Source of the DNA: Gluconacetobacter diazotrophicus PA1 5
GTDB lineage: Bacteria; Pseudomonadota; Alphaproteobacteria; Acetobacterales; Acetobacteraceae
Direction of reading: 5' to 3'
NCBI RefSeq assembly: GCF_000021325.1
Contig: NC_011365.1
Coordinates: 1,054,001 to 1,118,000 of the forward strand
Length of the DNA: 64,000 nt
Shown here: positions 51,390 through 60,002 of the stretch, piece by piece
How the letters are laid out: each line of letters opens with the position of its first letter
Position numbering within the stretch: position 1 is the stretch's first letter
The notes under the pieces: model-generated
What the model saw: only the letters and a program-made list of their open reading frames with translations
What the model was told of the DNA's origin: nothing
The model's database searches: none
Program-made: the position numbers and the translations under genes

Positions 51390-52176
51390 TCAGGCCGCCA
51401 GACTGTCACCCCCCTGCTTCAGCCCCTGAAGGAGAGCAATGTGTCCGCCGTTCAGATAGAACCCGGCACCGTCGAGATCGCGGTAGAAGGCGCGGTGCCA
51501 TGCGCTGGCACGCCATTCATTGCGGGACAGGCGCAGGATATGCTCGCCGTAGATGCCGGCCGCGATCCGTCGGACCGCCACGCCCATGCGCCGGCCTTCG
51601 GCGATGCAGAGCATGCGGATCTGGCGCAGTTTCTGCTGGGGACTCAGGCGCAAGCTGGGGGGAAGAGGACCGGGCGTCTGGCCGGCAAGCAGGCGACCGA
51701 AGCACGCAACGCTAGCCAGACGGGTCGGGAGGTGCCTGTCATCGATGATGAACCAGGTTCCTGGTGCGTCGGGCTGTCGATCGACGACAATGACGATGCG
51801 CAGCGGGCCTGCTGCGCTATCCAGCACGAGATGGATGCCATCCGGACCATCATGTCGTGCCCGCGCGTATGGCGCGAGGCGGGACAGGATGTCACCCCCA
51901 TCGCCACGCACGGCCACCTCGGGCGCGATGTCCGGATCCCAGAACGCGGGGGCGAGCCAGGCGGGGAGATCAGGGTCGACAGGGAAAACGCACCCCCCAG
52001 CGACGGGCGAAGGCGCGCCATGTTTCGGCGTCCGCCTTGCCCGTCGTCATGGTTACTGCATAATCGTTCAGGTAGGCCGGGTTGCGCCGCAGCCATTCCT
52101 GGGCGAGACCGGCAGGGTCGAGCCCGGAGAAGGCGCGACGAAGGGGTGCGGCATCCCACGGCCGGTTTGTCGGCAC
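51390..52176 (-). pseudogene. DUF6499-DUF2285 regulator with a frameshift
   Basis: The N-terminal part, from ATG 52176, is a DUF6499 domain (LAQEWLRRNPAYLNDYA ... WGVRFP); the rest (DPDLPAWLAPAFWDPDIAPEVAVRGDGG ... IRMLCIAEGRRMGVAVRRIAAGIYGEHILRLSRNEWRASAWHRAFYRD) is the DUF2285 domain. The two lie in different frames, and dropping one base of the four-A run at 51985-51988 joins them as GVRFPVDPDLPAW. The pair forms one regulator in related elements. Either the gene is broken here, the base is a sequencing error, or two proteins are made, with the second starting near GTG 51917. Confidence 0.75.
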
Positions 52177-52447
52177 GCCCCCCTCCCCCGATGTGTCATG
52201 GATTCGACCCAGTATCCGGTGCGGGAACGGCGCGGGTAGTCCCGAAGACTCAGGGAGGTAATCCCGAAACTATCGGGTGGGTTCGTGATTATTTCTATAT
52301 CGGGGGAAGATTGACGCCAGACGGGCCGGAAACGTCGGTTTCCGCGACATCACGTGATGCCCATAGCGCATCACACGGAAAGGCGTCGAGCGTTCCGTGT
52401 ATTATAATACGTAGCGCGATAATACACAAATCGTTCCTATCCTGCGG
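52177..52447. promoter_or_regulatory. Divergent control region with two overlapping dyads and a tandem repeat
   Basis: Between the DUF6499-DUF2285 gene and the XRE gene lie a tandem pair of 23-bp units (52236-52258 and 52258-52280, 15 of 23 positions alike, each with tcccgaa...ggg), the dyad acacggaa-N12-ttccgtgt (52373-52400) and the dyad gtgtattat-N13-ataatacac (52397-52427). TATAAT at 52403-52408 sits inside the second dyad. This looks like the master switch of the element, with operators over the promoter. Confidence 0.6.
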
Positions 52448-52699
52448 ATGGACATCCGAGGACTTTTCGGCGCGAACGTGAGGCGCCTGCGACGCGCCGC
52501 CGGTCTCAGCCAGGAAGCCCTGGCGGAACGGATGGGCGTGGACCGCGCCTATATCAGCTGGATCGAGACCGGACGCCAGAATGTGACGCTGCTTTCGCTA
52601 TGGCATGCGTCACAGGCATTGGGCGTGCGGCCCGCCGCGCTGCTGGACGAAAGCCACGCTGTCGCTACAGAAGCGGCACCGGCCGACGGAAAGTCATAA
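52448..52699 (+). CDS. XRE-family helix-turn-helix regulator
   Basis: The 83-residue protein is almost entirely a Cro/C1-type HTH: LFGANVRRLRRAAGLSQEALAERMGVDRAYISWIETGRQNVTLLSLWHASQALGVRPAALL. It probably represses its own promoter and the divergent operon through the two dyads upstream. It is the only plus-strand gene of the replication/transfer module. It ends facing the DUF736 copy 2 gene, with the terminator of that gene between them. Confidence 0.9.
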   Translation: MDIRGLFGANVRRLRRAAGLSQEALAERMGVDRAYISWIETGRQNVTLLSLWHASQALGVRPAALLDESHAVATEAAPADGKS

Positions 52700-52713
52700 C
52701 CGGCCTGGCGATG

Positions 52714-52743
52714 AAAAAAGCCCCTCCGGCGAACCGGAGGGGC
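52714..52743 (-). terminator. Terminator of DUF736 copy 2
   Basis: On the minus strand a perfect 10-bp GC stem (gcccctccgg/ccggaggggc) with a TTCG loop is followed by six T residues, nine bases after the DUF736 stop. Confidence 0.85.
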
Positions 52744-52752
52744 CTGGGGTGG

Positions 52753-53070
52753 TCAGTCCCCGTTACGCGGGCGCTGGCGGCTCCAGACCAGGTTGTAGGC
52801 GCCACCTGCCTCTTCGAACAGGCTGGCGAAAATCGGACCGGGAAGGGTTGGATCGTCCAGCTTCACGCTGAGATATTCGCGCCAGTCGGTGGTGTGCTTG
52901 ATCCAGGCTGCCCCGGCTTCCAGTTTGCCGATCTGCACCCGGAAGTTGGGAACATTGTCGCTGGCCCGGTTGGCTTCGGGCACAAAGCGGATACCCCGGA
53001 TTTTCTGTGTCAGGGTGACGATTTCGCCTTCGTACCCCTCGCCGACCTTTTTGAATGAACCGATGATCAT
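52753..53070 (-). CDS. DUF736 protein, copy 2
   Basis: The 105-residue protein (MIIGSFKKVGEGYEGEIVTLTQKIRGIRFVPEANRASDNVPNFRVQIGKLEAGAAWIKHTTDWREYLSVKLDDPTLPGPIFASLFEE) is a second DUF736 member. ATG 53070 has AGGAG upstream and gives the family start MxxIGxF; longer open frames upstream do not. It stands alone with its own terminator, unlike copy 1, which is inside the transfer operon. Confidence 0.9.
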   Translation of the reverse strand: MIIGSFKKVGEGYEGEIVTLTQKIRGIRFVPEANRASDNVPNFRVQIGKLEAGAAWIKHTTDWREYLSVKLDDPTLPGPIFASLFEEAGGAYNLVWSRQRPRNGD

Positions 53071-53698
53071 TGTCCTGTCTCCTGGCTTGTATCGGGCCGC
53101 GACCACCGTGGCCTCGATGGCCATCGTCAGCCCGGAGGCGACCGGCGGCGCACCCCGCAGGGGCCAGAGCAACGCGGAGGACGGCGGCACGGAACTTTGT
53201 TGATGCGCGAGGAATGACGGCGCAGCCGGCAGGGGAAGAAAGTTGCGGGACGCCGTTGCGCCATAGCCGGGCGAGGCGAAGCCGGTCTTCGGGCAGATCG
53301 GCCATATCGAGAGGCCATGATGTGCGGCACCGTCAGCCTTGTATGGAGACAGGGCAGTCCGTCGTGTTTCATGACTGGGGCGTGGGTCTGATGGTGACGT
53401 CTCCCTGCGTCTCGGGACAATCCGGGGCCGTTACCAGTCGTACCGAACTGCGGGCCTGTGACAGAGATCACACCCATACCGATGCTGGAAAACCATGATG
53501 GACGCGGCAGGCACATACCTCACCACATGAATGGACGTATCTCAGCGTGACGCTGGACAATCCTACATCCCATCCGCCGGTCCGTGCTCAGCCCTTTCGA
53601 TGGAGGAAGTGCGTAAATGCGACACATGGAGTCAGGCGTAATCGTTCCATGTGGACTGCCCCCCCCCGGCCCTTCCGGTTCGCCGGAGGGACCATCTT
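53071..53698. other. 628-bp gap, no supported gene
   Basis: Several overlapping open frames exist on both strands but none has a ribosome site together with recognisable content. The one structure I see is an 8-bp hairpin with a TTCG loop at 53671-53690, eight bases after the stop of the membrane-protein gene, which may end its transcript; a C9 run precedes it. Confidence 0.5.
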
Positions 53699-54115
53699 TC
53701 AGGCGGGCTGGATGGCGCATAGCCGCGTCCATGCGGCCCCACCGACGCACAGCGCCCCAAATGTCGCGAAGATATACGAGGGAATGGCACCCATATCGCC
53801 CAGACCGCTGAACCCCAGCGTCATGCCAAATCCAGCCAGCGCGGCTGGCAAAGCAAGCAGGAGCGAGACCGTAACCCGCAGGACGGGATCGTGCGAGGAG
53901 ACGAGGATCGCCTGACCGAGCACCAGAACCATGATCCCGGCGGCGATACCAGCAAGGATGGCATGAGAGCCGGACATCATGGCGTGGTCATAAAATGTGG
54001 TGCAGACCATTGCCGCCACAAACAGGGGAGCTGCATAGACCGCACAGAGAAACAGCAGCCAGCACAGGAAACCGATACCGGCGACGCCAAGGGCAATTCC
54101 GAGACCGAGCAGCAT
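53699..54115 (-). CDS. Small multi-pass membrane protein
   Basis: This protein of about 138 residues has four hydrophobic segments (MLLGLGIALGVAGIGFLCWLLFLCAVYAAPLFVAAMVC; AILAGIAAGIMVLVLGQAILV; VTVSLLLALPAALAGFGMTLGF; IFATFGALCVGGAAWTRL). Proteins of this kind are common next to the transfer genes of alphaproteobacterial elements; function is unknown and no family is named. ATG 54115 was picked for the GGAAAGG eight bases upstream; ATG 54124 overlaps that site. Confidence 0.65.
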   Translation of the reverse strand: MLLGLGIALGVAGIGFLCWLLFLCAVYAAPLFVAAMVCTTFYDHAMMSGSHAILAGIAAGIMVLVLGQAILVSSHDPVLRVTVSLLLALPAALAGFGMTLGFSGLGDMGAIPSYIFATFGALCVGGAAWTRLCAIQPA

Positions 54116-54483
54116 GGATCGCATCCTTTCCGTGGAATGGAATATCTCACACATGCCGGGACGGTTCCGATATATCCAGGGAATAGAAGCCAGTTTCCCG
54201 ACATCGTTTTCACGATCGGGACAGCGCGCGGAGCGCGCCGGACAATCCTGACCGAGGCGCCCTTGTCGGTGCCTTCCGCTCGCGCCAGGAACGCGGCGCG
54301 TTGACTTGGCAGCGTTGGGATTGGATCAAAGGGCGCCGGTCCAGCCCCCTGTTTCACTGAACCTTGCGAGCCGGCCATGCCGGCGAGCGCCGCACGTGCG
54401 GGCAGCGCGTCCCCACCGCCGGTCCCGAAGGACCGGCGCGATTTTCTGGCCGCCCGGTCAGCGTGAAGAAAGAAAAGGGCGGC
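54116..54483. other. 368-bp gap, no supported gene
   Basis: A minus-strand frame crosses this stretch but overlaps the membrane-protein gene and lacks a ribosome site. The region is GC-rich without clear repeats. I see nothing else. Confidence 0.45.
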
Positions 54484-55161
54484 TTACGCCGCCGCCCTCC
54501 CTGCCCCGTGCCAGGCCAGCCGACGGGTCGCCGTGGCCGCGTGCTCCGGGTCCAGTTCCATGCCCAGCCAATCGCGCCCAAGATGCTGCGCCGCCACCAG
54601 CGACGAACCGGAACCCGCGAACGGGTCCAGCACCAGACCGCCTACAGGGCAGAAAGCTTCCACCAGGGGAAGCAAGGCCGCCACCGGCTTTTGCGTCGGG
54701 TGCAGTTTATTGCCTGAATAGGGCATGTCGAGCACATCGGGGATAGGTTTTGCCGGGGGCGTTACATTGCCCTTGGCCAGAAGATAGGCACTTTCGTGTT
54801 CATACCGGAGAAACCGGGAAGAGGACGAATAGGACTTGCGAAAGACGATATGCCCGACCATGCGGAACCCCGCCGCCTTCCAGGCATCGGCGAATAAGTC
54901 GATGCGGTTCCAGCCATAGAACGAAACGGCAAACCCGCCCCATTTCAGAACACGGTGCATCTGGTTGAAAGCGGGCCGGAGCCAGCGCGCATTATCGTCG
55001 TTGCGAACCTTCCGCCCATCCCTGCCCTGATAGTTCACCAGATAAGGCGGGTCGGTCAGGATGAAATCCACCGCATTGCGGGGCAGCCTCCGCATAAGCT
55101 GCACGCTGTCACCGTTGAGAATGGTATTGCGGAAATCGGTCGCCGTGGTGGTGTCGGTCAT
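54484..55161 (-). CDS. N6-adenine (or N4-cytosine) DNA methyltransferase, beta class
   Basis: The 225-residue enzyme has the catalytic motif DPPY at residues 37-40 (FILTDPPYLVNYQGRDGR) before the SAM-binding FAGSGS at 181-186, the order of the beta class. PYSGNKLHPTQKPVAALLPLVEAFCPVGGLVLDPF leads into the SAM site. No restriction gene is next to it, so it is an orphan enzyme, often used by mobile elements to hide from host restriction. ATG 55161 opens just before the conserved fold; an in-frame extension to 55311 looks non-coding. Confidence 0.92.
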   Translation of the reverse strand: MTDTTTATDFRNTILNGDSVQLMRRLPRNAVDFILTDPPYLVNYQGRDGRKVRNDDNARWLRPAFNQMHRVLKWGGFAVSFYGWNRIDLFADAWKAAGFRMVGHIVFRKSYSSSSRFLRYEHESAYLLAKGNVTPPAKPIPDVLDMPYSGNKLHPTQKPVAALLPLVEAFCPVGGLVLDPFAGSGSSLVAAQHLGRDWLGMELDPEHAATATRRLAWHGAGRAAA

Positions 55162-55438
55162 GGTCTTTGCCCTTAGTTCCGCGAGGAACAGCCCCCGCTG
55201 TTCCTCTGCCTCGCGGCGAGCAGCGGGGTAGCAACGGCAAGGGCGACCGATGGGGAGGGGTCTCTCCCGGTCTGCACGGAGCGCAGCGCAGGAAGATCGG
55301 GGACACCCCATCGGGCGGCGTCAGCCTGCTGACGCGCATCCTTGCCGGCGCGAGGGCGGAGCCATTAGCCCTTTTTCTCTTTTTTCATGGTGACGGCATT
55401 TGCTTGCGCCCCTGGGGGCACGGTCATAATCTGTATTC

Positions 55439-56881
55439 ATGGCCCGCACTCCTTCGACAAAACCTGCCACCCGCAAGTCCGCCGCATCCGCGAAAGTCGG
55501 CACGACCGTCACGAAAGACAATCTGAAAGCCCTTGGTGCGGATCGGCTGGCAGACCTTCTGGTCGATCTGTCGGAACAGGATGCCGTGCTCACCCGGAAG
55601 CTGCGCATGGCGCTGACAGCCACTCATGCGAAAGACAAACTCGGCAAGGAGATCGAAAAGAGGCTGCGAACGATCCAGCGCTCCCGTGGTTTCCTGCCCT
55701 GGGACCGGATCAAACCCCTCGCCACGGAACTCGACACCCTGCGACGCTCCATTCTCGATGATGTTGCGATGACGGATGTCGGGCAGGCCATTTCTGCGAT
55801 GCGTCTTCTCGTGGAACTTGCTCCTTCCGTCTATGAGCGCTCTGATGACAGTTCTGGTTATTTGTCAGATGTGTTTCGCGAAGCAGCCTCCGACCTTGGC
55901 ACCCTCTGGGGACGACACGCTGGCCGGGATCCGGCTGTCACCGTCAGGGATCTGCTCACACTTCTCGATGCAGATGGGTATGGCACATGTGACCACCTGC
56001 TCGCGTCGTGCGGCGAGGCGCTGGGTACAGCAGGCGCGACCATGCTCAGGGTCACACTCGTCACACGACTGCACGAACTCCCTGCCTCCCGAGGAAAAGA
56101 TGAGTATCGTATCGACAGAGTGCGTATGCAGACCCTCGGTCATCTGAGGGATCTGGCCGATGCGACGGGTGACGTCGATGCTTATATCGAGGCGGTCGGC
56201 ATGAGCGATCGCCAATCCCCCTATTTCAGCGATATTGCACGCCGCCTTCTGGACAAGGGACGCGCCCAGGAGGCACTTGAATGGCTAGATCGAGAGACAG
56301 ACGAACCCTCCCGGTTTCGCAGGGAGAATGACGATCTTCGGATCGAAGCGTGCGAAATTTTGGGCGACCACGATACAGCCCAAGCCATACGTTGGAAAAT
56401 CTTTCGTGAATGCCTGAGCCTGCCTCACTGGCAGGCCTATCAACGCCATCTCAGTGACTATGACGCGATTGATGCCGAAGAGCAGGCACTCGATCACATC
56501 CGTAATTTCCCGGTTAAAAGCGTGGCCCTTTCCACTCTGCTGGAGTGGCCGGCGCTCGACGGCGCCGCCCGTCTCGTGCGGGAGCATATTTCGGAACTGG
56601 ACGGACGGGATTATGGGGCATTACGTCCCGCCGCAGATCGTCTGTCTGAATCTTATCCCAATGAAGCGACGCTTCTTTACCGCCTGCTGGTCGAGGCCGT
56701 ACTGGATAAGGCGCTTTCCCGCTATTATTCCTATGCAGCGAAGGATCTTGCCTCCTGTCGGCTGCTTGCGCCACTGCTAACAGCGACAGACGGCATGGAA
56801 ACCCACGAAGCCTTTATGATCCGCTTGAAAGCGCAGCATAAGCGCAAGCTGGGATTCTGGTCACTGATCGGTGAGCATTAA
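55439..56881 (+). CDS. DUF6880-family hypothetical protein
   Basis: The 480-residue mostly helical protein begins with a basic, low-complexity leader (MARTPSTKPATRKSAAS) followed by KDNLKALGADRLADLLVDLSEQDAVLTRKLRMAL and LRTIQRSRGFLPWDRIKPLATELDTLRRSI, the pattern of DUF6880; the rest reads as TPR-like helical repeats (RAQEALEWLDRETDEPSRFRRENDDLRIEACEILGDHDTA). Function is unknown; related proteins are frequent in genomic islands. It ends at the right edge of the transfer element, about 180 bases before the tRNA-Ser fragment. A run of ten G lies just after its stop. Confidence 0.72.
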   Translation: MARTPSTKPATRKSAASAKVGTTVTKDNLKALGADRLADLLVDLSEQDAVLTRKLRMALTATHAKDKLGKEIEKRLRTIQRSRGFLPWDRIKPLATELDTLRRSILDDVAMTDVGQAISAMRLLVELAPSVYERSDDSSGYLSDVFREAASDLGTLWGRHAGRDPAVTVRDLLTLLDADGYGTCDHLLASCGEALGTAGATMLRVTLVTRLHELPASRGKDEYRIDRVRMQTLGHLRDLADATGDVDAYIEAVGMSDRQSPYFSDIARRLLDKGRAQEALEWLDRETDEPSRFRRENDDLRIEACEILGDHDTAQAIRWKIFRECLSLPHWQAYQRHLSDYDAIDAEEQALDHIRNFPVKSVALSTLLEWPALDGAARLVREHISELDGRDYGALRPAADRLSESYPNEATLLYRLLVEAVLDKALSRYYSYAAKDLASCRLLAPLLTATDGMETHEAFMIRLKAQHKRKLGFWSLIGEH

Positions 56882-57323
56882 AGGCAGCAATGGGGGGGGG
56901 AAGCGGAAGGTCGGCTTTGTGTAGGGCGATCGGTAAAACCGGACGCCTCTCACGAAGGCTTTAACCCCAATCCGATCGTTCAAATAACCCGTAAGATTCT
57001 CTGAGAGCGGACATTTCCTCCTAAAACAGCGAAGCGCTAGCCAATTGGTTCAGTGTAAGTGTTCGAATCCCACTTTGTCCGCCATCAAAGCGCGGCGTGG
57101 TCTAGCGTGCTGTGGGTAGGATCGACGATCCCCGTACCGTCTGCTGGCGGAGGGCCTTCGTTAAAAATACCGTGGCAGCAAGCAAACGGCATCAACCTCG
57201 TGAACTGATGAAACTTGGGAGATACCCTTGCGACGGCGCATTGGAGCGCCGCGCTGGTTGCCCGTATTCATGCCGGAAGCGGGGCGGAGTATCGTGGTGT
57301 TGCGCGCCCAATCTTAGCGGCCA
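56882..57323. other. Element edge region around the tRNA-Ser fragment
   Basis: No supported gene. A G10 run at 56888-56897 and the tRNA-like fragment at 57061-57084 are the only features. Short plus-strand frames after 57112 lack recognisable content. Confidence 0.5.
57061..57084 (+). other. tRNA-Ser 3'-end fragment, probable att site
   Basis: gttcgaatcccac followed by tttgtccgcca reads as the T loop, T stem 3' side, acceptor 3' side, discriminator G and CCA of a serine tRNA. The 5' half of the T stem (aagtg) does not pair with cccac and nothing upstream folds as a tRNA, so only the 3' end is here. This is what an element leaves at its far end after integrating in a tRNA gene; by polarity the element lies to the left. 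No integrase gene is in the window. Confidence 0.5.
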
Positions 57324-59399
57324 TCACCCGCCGATCGAGGAGAGATAGGCGTCCGCCTCGTCTGTCCAGCGCTGCAGATGCAGCGCTTGGTAATCCATGT
57401 TGAAATGCTGGGCGAGCTTGTCAGGATGCAAGACGTAGAACTTTCCGGCATCGAACGTCGTCAATATGCCGTCATCGCGCAGCCGCTGAAGTAGTCGGGG
57501 CCCGTCCTCACCTTCCTTCATCATCCTCGTGTGCTCGATCTTAGCGGCTAGGCGGACCAGAGCTCCCTTGCTGTGCGAACGAAACGAAGTGATTACCTTG
57601 CGCGCGCGCCTCCTGAGTAAGGCGATCCTCGGATTTTGCGTTACCTGCCTATTGACGGCATAGTCCGCCCAAGGATGAGCACGCGCACCGGGGAAGGTAA
57701 CTTGCAATTCCGCTCCATGAAGAAAGATGCGCTCGACACGTTCTACGGAGGCATCGAGTGCCTCCAACACTACCCGCCCGAGCCCGACATCCTCACCAGC
57801 AGTCGACTTGAACACGCGAAGCTCGCGCGCATCGATCTCGAAAACTTCCACGTCGATTTCGACCGGGCTGGTTATGCTTGCCGTACGACCGTCGCCTATG
57901 ATGACTGAGACGGGGGCCACTATTCGCAGTCCGCCGACGGGTCCCTTGAATTCGAGGATGCCGTCGATTGCACTTACGTAGGGTCCGTAGCTCCTACTGG
58001 CGTCGATCGAGCTGTCAGCCAGAGGTGTCATCTCGAACTCGACCTCGGCGGTCGCGTCGCCCGGTTCGGCGCTTACCTCGAGCACTGGGCGCTCGCCCTG
58101 TGCAGCCTGACTCGCGAACGAGCCGTAGAGCGACCCCACGTCCTCGAGCTCCAGCAGGTTATCCGCCGAACTTCCGAGCCAACTCATGTACATCTCGAAG
58201 AACAAGCCGGACCCAAACGTCGGATTCAATGCCAGCATGCGGCGGGCATCCCGCTTTGCGTTTCCCGTGGTGATGGCCCAGACGAGCAGATAAGCGGCGA
58301 ACGCCGCGTTTGAGGGACCGCCGCGTGGATCGAGAAACGGGTGCTGCGGCGTGAACTCGGCGACCATGCCTTCATAAGCCTGCCTGAAAGCAGCATTGGA
58401 GATCGAGATGCCCGCAGGCGCATCAGAGTCAAGCAAGATTGCGGCGATTCTGCCAAGTTGCTCGTCCGGAGTGTACAGTGATGACAGGTCGATGCCCGCA
58501 GGCGGAGATTCGATCTGCGAGGTCAGTTTGGTCTGCTCGCGCTGCAGGATGCTGGTCGCGATCTGGACAATGAGGTTGATTGCGCTCTCGGCGGCGAGGT
58601 TCGATAGTCGCGTGCTCGGGTTCAAGCCGTCATCGCCGAGCGCATAAGTGCAGATGGCATCCAGAACGGGCGCATATCCTGCGAATCGCTGTTCGTTGCC
58701 GCTTGGCGTGCTCTTCAGTTTCTCGCGGGTTGCGAGTGCAAATTCGACGAACTTCTCTTCATGTTTGCGGAAAGCGTTCCGCATCGCGTCGCGGGCGTCC
58801 GCGATCACTGGCAGCCGGCGTCTGATGAACTGCTTGGACTGGTCTTCGTCAAAATATTCTATCTGCAGTAGGCACGGATTGAGTCCGGCTTCGCTCAAAA
58901 TTAACCACGCCTCTTCCGCCGCTGCAGCGCGGCCGAGAAGGGTGGCCGGTAGGGCCGAGGAATTTCGAACGATCGTGCACAGATCCAGCAGCCCCGCAGA
59001 AAAGCCCTCGCTGCCCGAGCGCAACTGAGCCTCGTCGAGGGCATCAACGACAAGGCCAATCCGGCCGTTGGCGAGGTCGCCCAACGCCTCGTAGCCGAAC
59101 GCATTGGCGATACCGCCCACGAAAAAGTTGCCACCCAGCGGTTCGGTCTGAGCGAGATCGACGAGTACGGCATTCGCGCGGGCGCCGATCGAGCGGGCAT
59201 AGGTGCTCTTGCCCACCGCGCCGGGCGCTGCGATGATCAAGATACAGGCGGTGGCAGGATCACCCTGCAAGATATTGAGTGTTGGCTCCACAAACGCTTG
59301 GTCGACTTGGCTGTCGACGATCCATCCGACCGCCTTGCTTGTATCGGGAATGATTGCCGACCCTAGCCGCGCCATCCAGCCTGTTGCGATATCGAACAT
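57324..59399 (-). CDS. Large P-loop ATPase, STAND/NACHT-like, candidate defence protein
   Basis: The 691-residue protein has Walker A APGAVGKST (residues 58-66) and Walker B LVVDALDEA (116-124), the latter in the form typical of STAND NTPases, followed by a helical region and a C-terminal half with beta-rich stretches (EVSAEPGDATAEVEFEMTPL; EIDVEVFEIDARELRVF) and a final winged-helix-like part (GPRLLQRLRDDGILTTFDAGKFYVLHPDKLAQHF). No known effector domain is recognised. ATG 59399 has AGGAGG five bases upstream. It stands alone next to a tRNA fragment, a common place for antiphage genes. Confidence 0.7.
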   Translation of the reverse strand: MFDIATGWMARLGSAIIPDTSKAVGWIVDSQVDQAFVEPTLNILQGDPATACILIIAAPGAVGKSTYARSIGARANAVLVDLAQTEPLGGNFFVGGIANAFGYEALGDLANGRIGLVVDALDEAQLRSGSEGFSAGLLDLCTIVRNSSALPATLLGRAAAAEEAWLILSEAGLNPCLLQIEYFDEDQSKQFIRRRLPVIADARDAMRNAFRKHEEKFVEFALATREKLKSTPSGNEQRFAGYAPVLDAICTYALGDDGLNPSTRLSNLAAESAINLIVQIATSILQREQTKLTSQIESPPAGIDLSSLYTPDEQLGRIAAILLDSDAPAGISISNAAFRQAYEGMVAEFTPQHPFLDPRGGPSNAAFAAYLLVWAITTGNAKRDARRMLALNPTFGSGLFFEMYMSWLGSSADNLLELEDVGSLYGSFASQAAQGERPVLEVSAEPGDATAEVEFEMTPLADSSIDASRSYGPYVSAIDGILEFKGPVGGLRIVAPVSVIIGDGRTASITSPVEIDVEVFEIDARELRVFKSTAGEDVGLGRVVLEALDASVERVERIFLHGAELQVTFPGARAHPWADYAVNRQVTQNPRIALLRRRARKVITSFRSHSKGALVRLAAKIEHTRMMKEGEDGPRLLQRLRDDGILTTFDAGKFYVLHPDKLAQHFNMDYQALHLQRWTDEADAYLSSIGG

Positions 59400-60002
59400 A
59401 ACGCCCTCCTTGCACAACAGACTTACGGGCACGAATTCTGTAAAATTGCAAGGGCCGCCGCTCGACGTTGAATGAGGGTAGATACCATCGTCAAGCACCA
59501 GACACATCGCTGTTTCCGAAAGCATTCATGTCTCATGCTGGATCGCTACGACACATGCGACGTTTCGGGCGGTAACTACGCTATGTCTAGTGAAAGTAAC
59601 GTCTAAGTTTAAACCGGAACTGCGACGATGACTTCCACGCCGCGCTGCTTATAAGCTGCCGGAACGCAGACGGCCAATCCATGACATTGTTAGGATTGAA
59701 ATTGGACCGTATCTTCACTCAATTTCATCCATTCTGGCACAACCAACCTGCCGGACGAGAAAGGTTTAGAGCGCCTTAGGTGACTATGGCATAAAAATGG
59801 TGACCTTCTTCATCCTTCCCGGTGCACCTGCCCAAATTCGAACTTGGACTGGGTAGAATGCGAGCGCAAGTTCGCACTCCGCCTCTTCCAGTAGAGTGTC
59901 GGATGCTTCATGTCCGCTATCGGAAAACGTTTCAGACACCGGCTATGGCTGGCAAGCGGCGAGAGCCGTCTTGCCGGGGCTATTTGTAGGCAACCAAAAC
60001 TC
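59400..60002. other. 600-bp gap, no supported gene
   Basis: The stretch holds the AGGAGG site of the ATPase gene (59404-59409) and otherwise no gene. A tRNA-like T-arm pattern near 59830 was considered and not accepted. A minus-strand frame at 59810-60262 is mostly a shadow of the AraC gene. Confidence 0.5.

Noticed and set aside
53977-54378. Minus-strand open frame of 133 codons
   Set aside because: It overlaps the membrane-protein gene for half its length and has no ribosome site or protein-like pattern.
57112-57403. Plus-strand frames after the tRNA-Ser fragment, considered as an integrase remnant
   Set aside because: No tyrosine or serine recombinase motif is visible; the content looks non-coding.
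59826-59850. T-arm-like pattern (ccaa-attcgaa-cttgg) resembling the 3' part of a tRNA on the minus strand
   Set aside because: The stem has a mismatch, the acceptor side does not end in CCA and no cloverleaf forms upstream.
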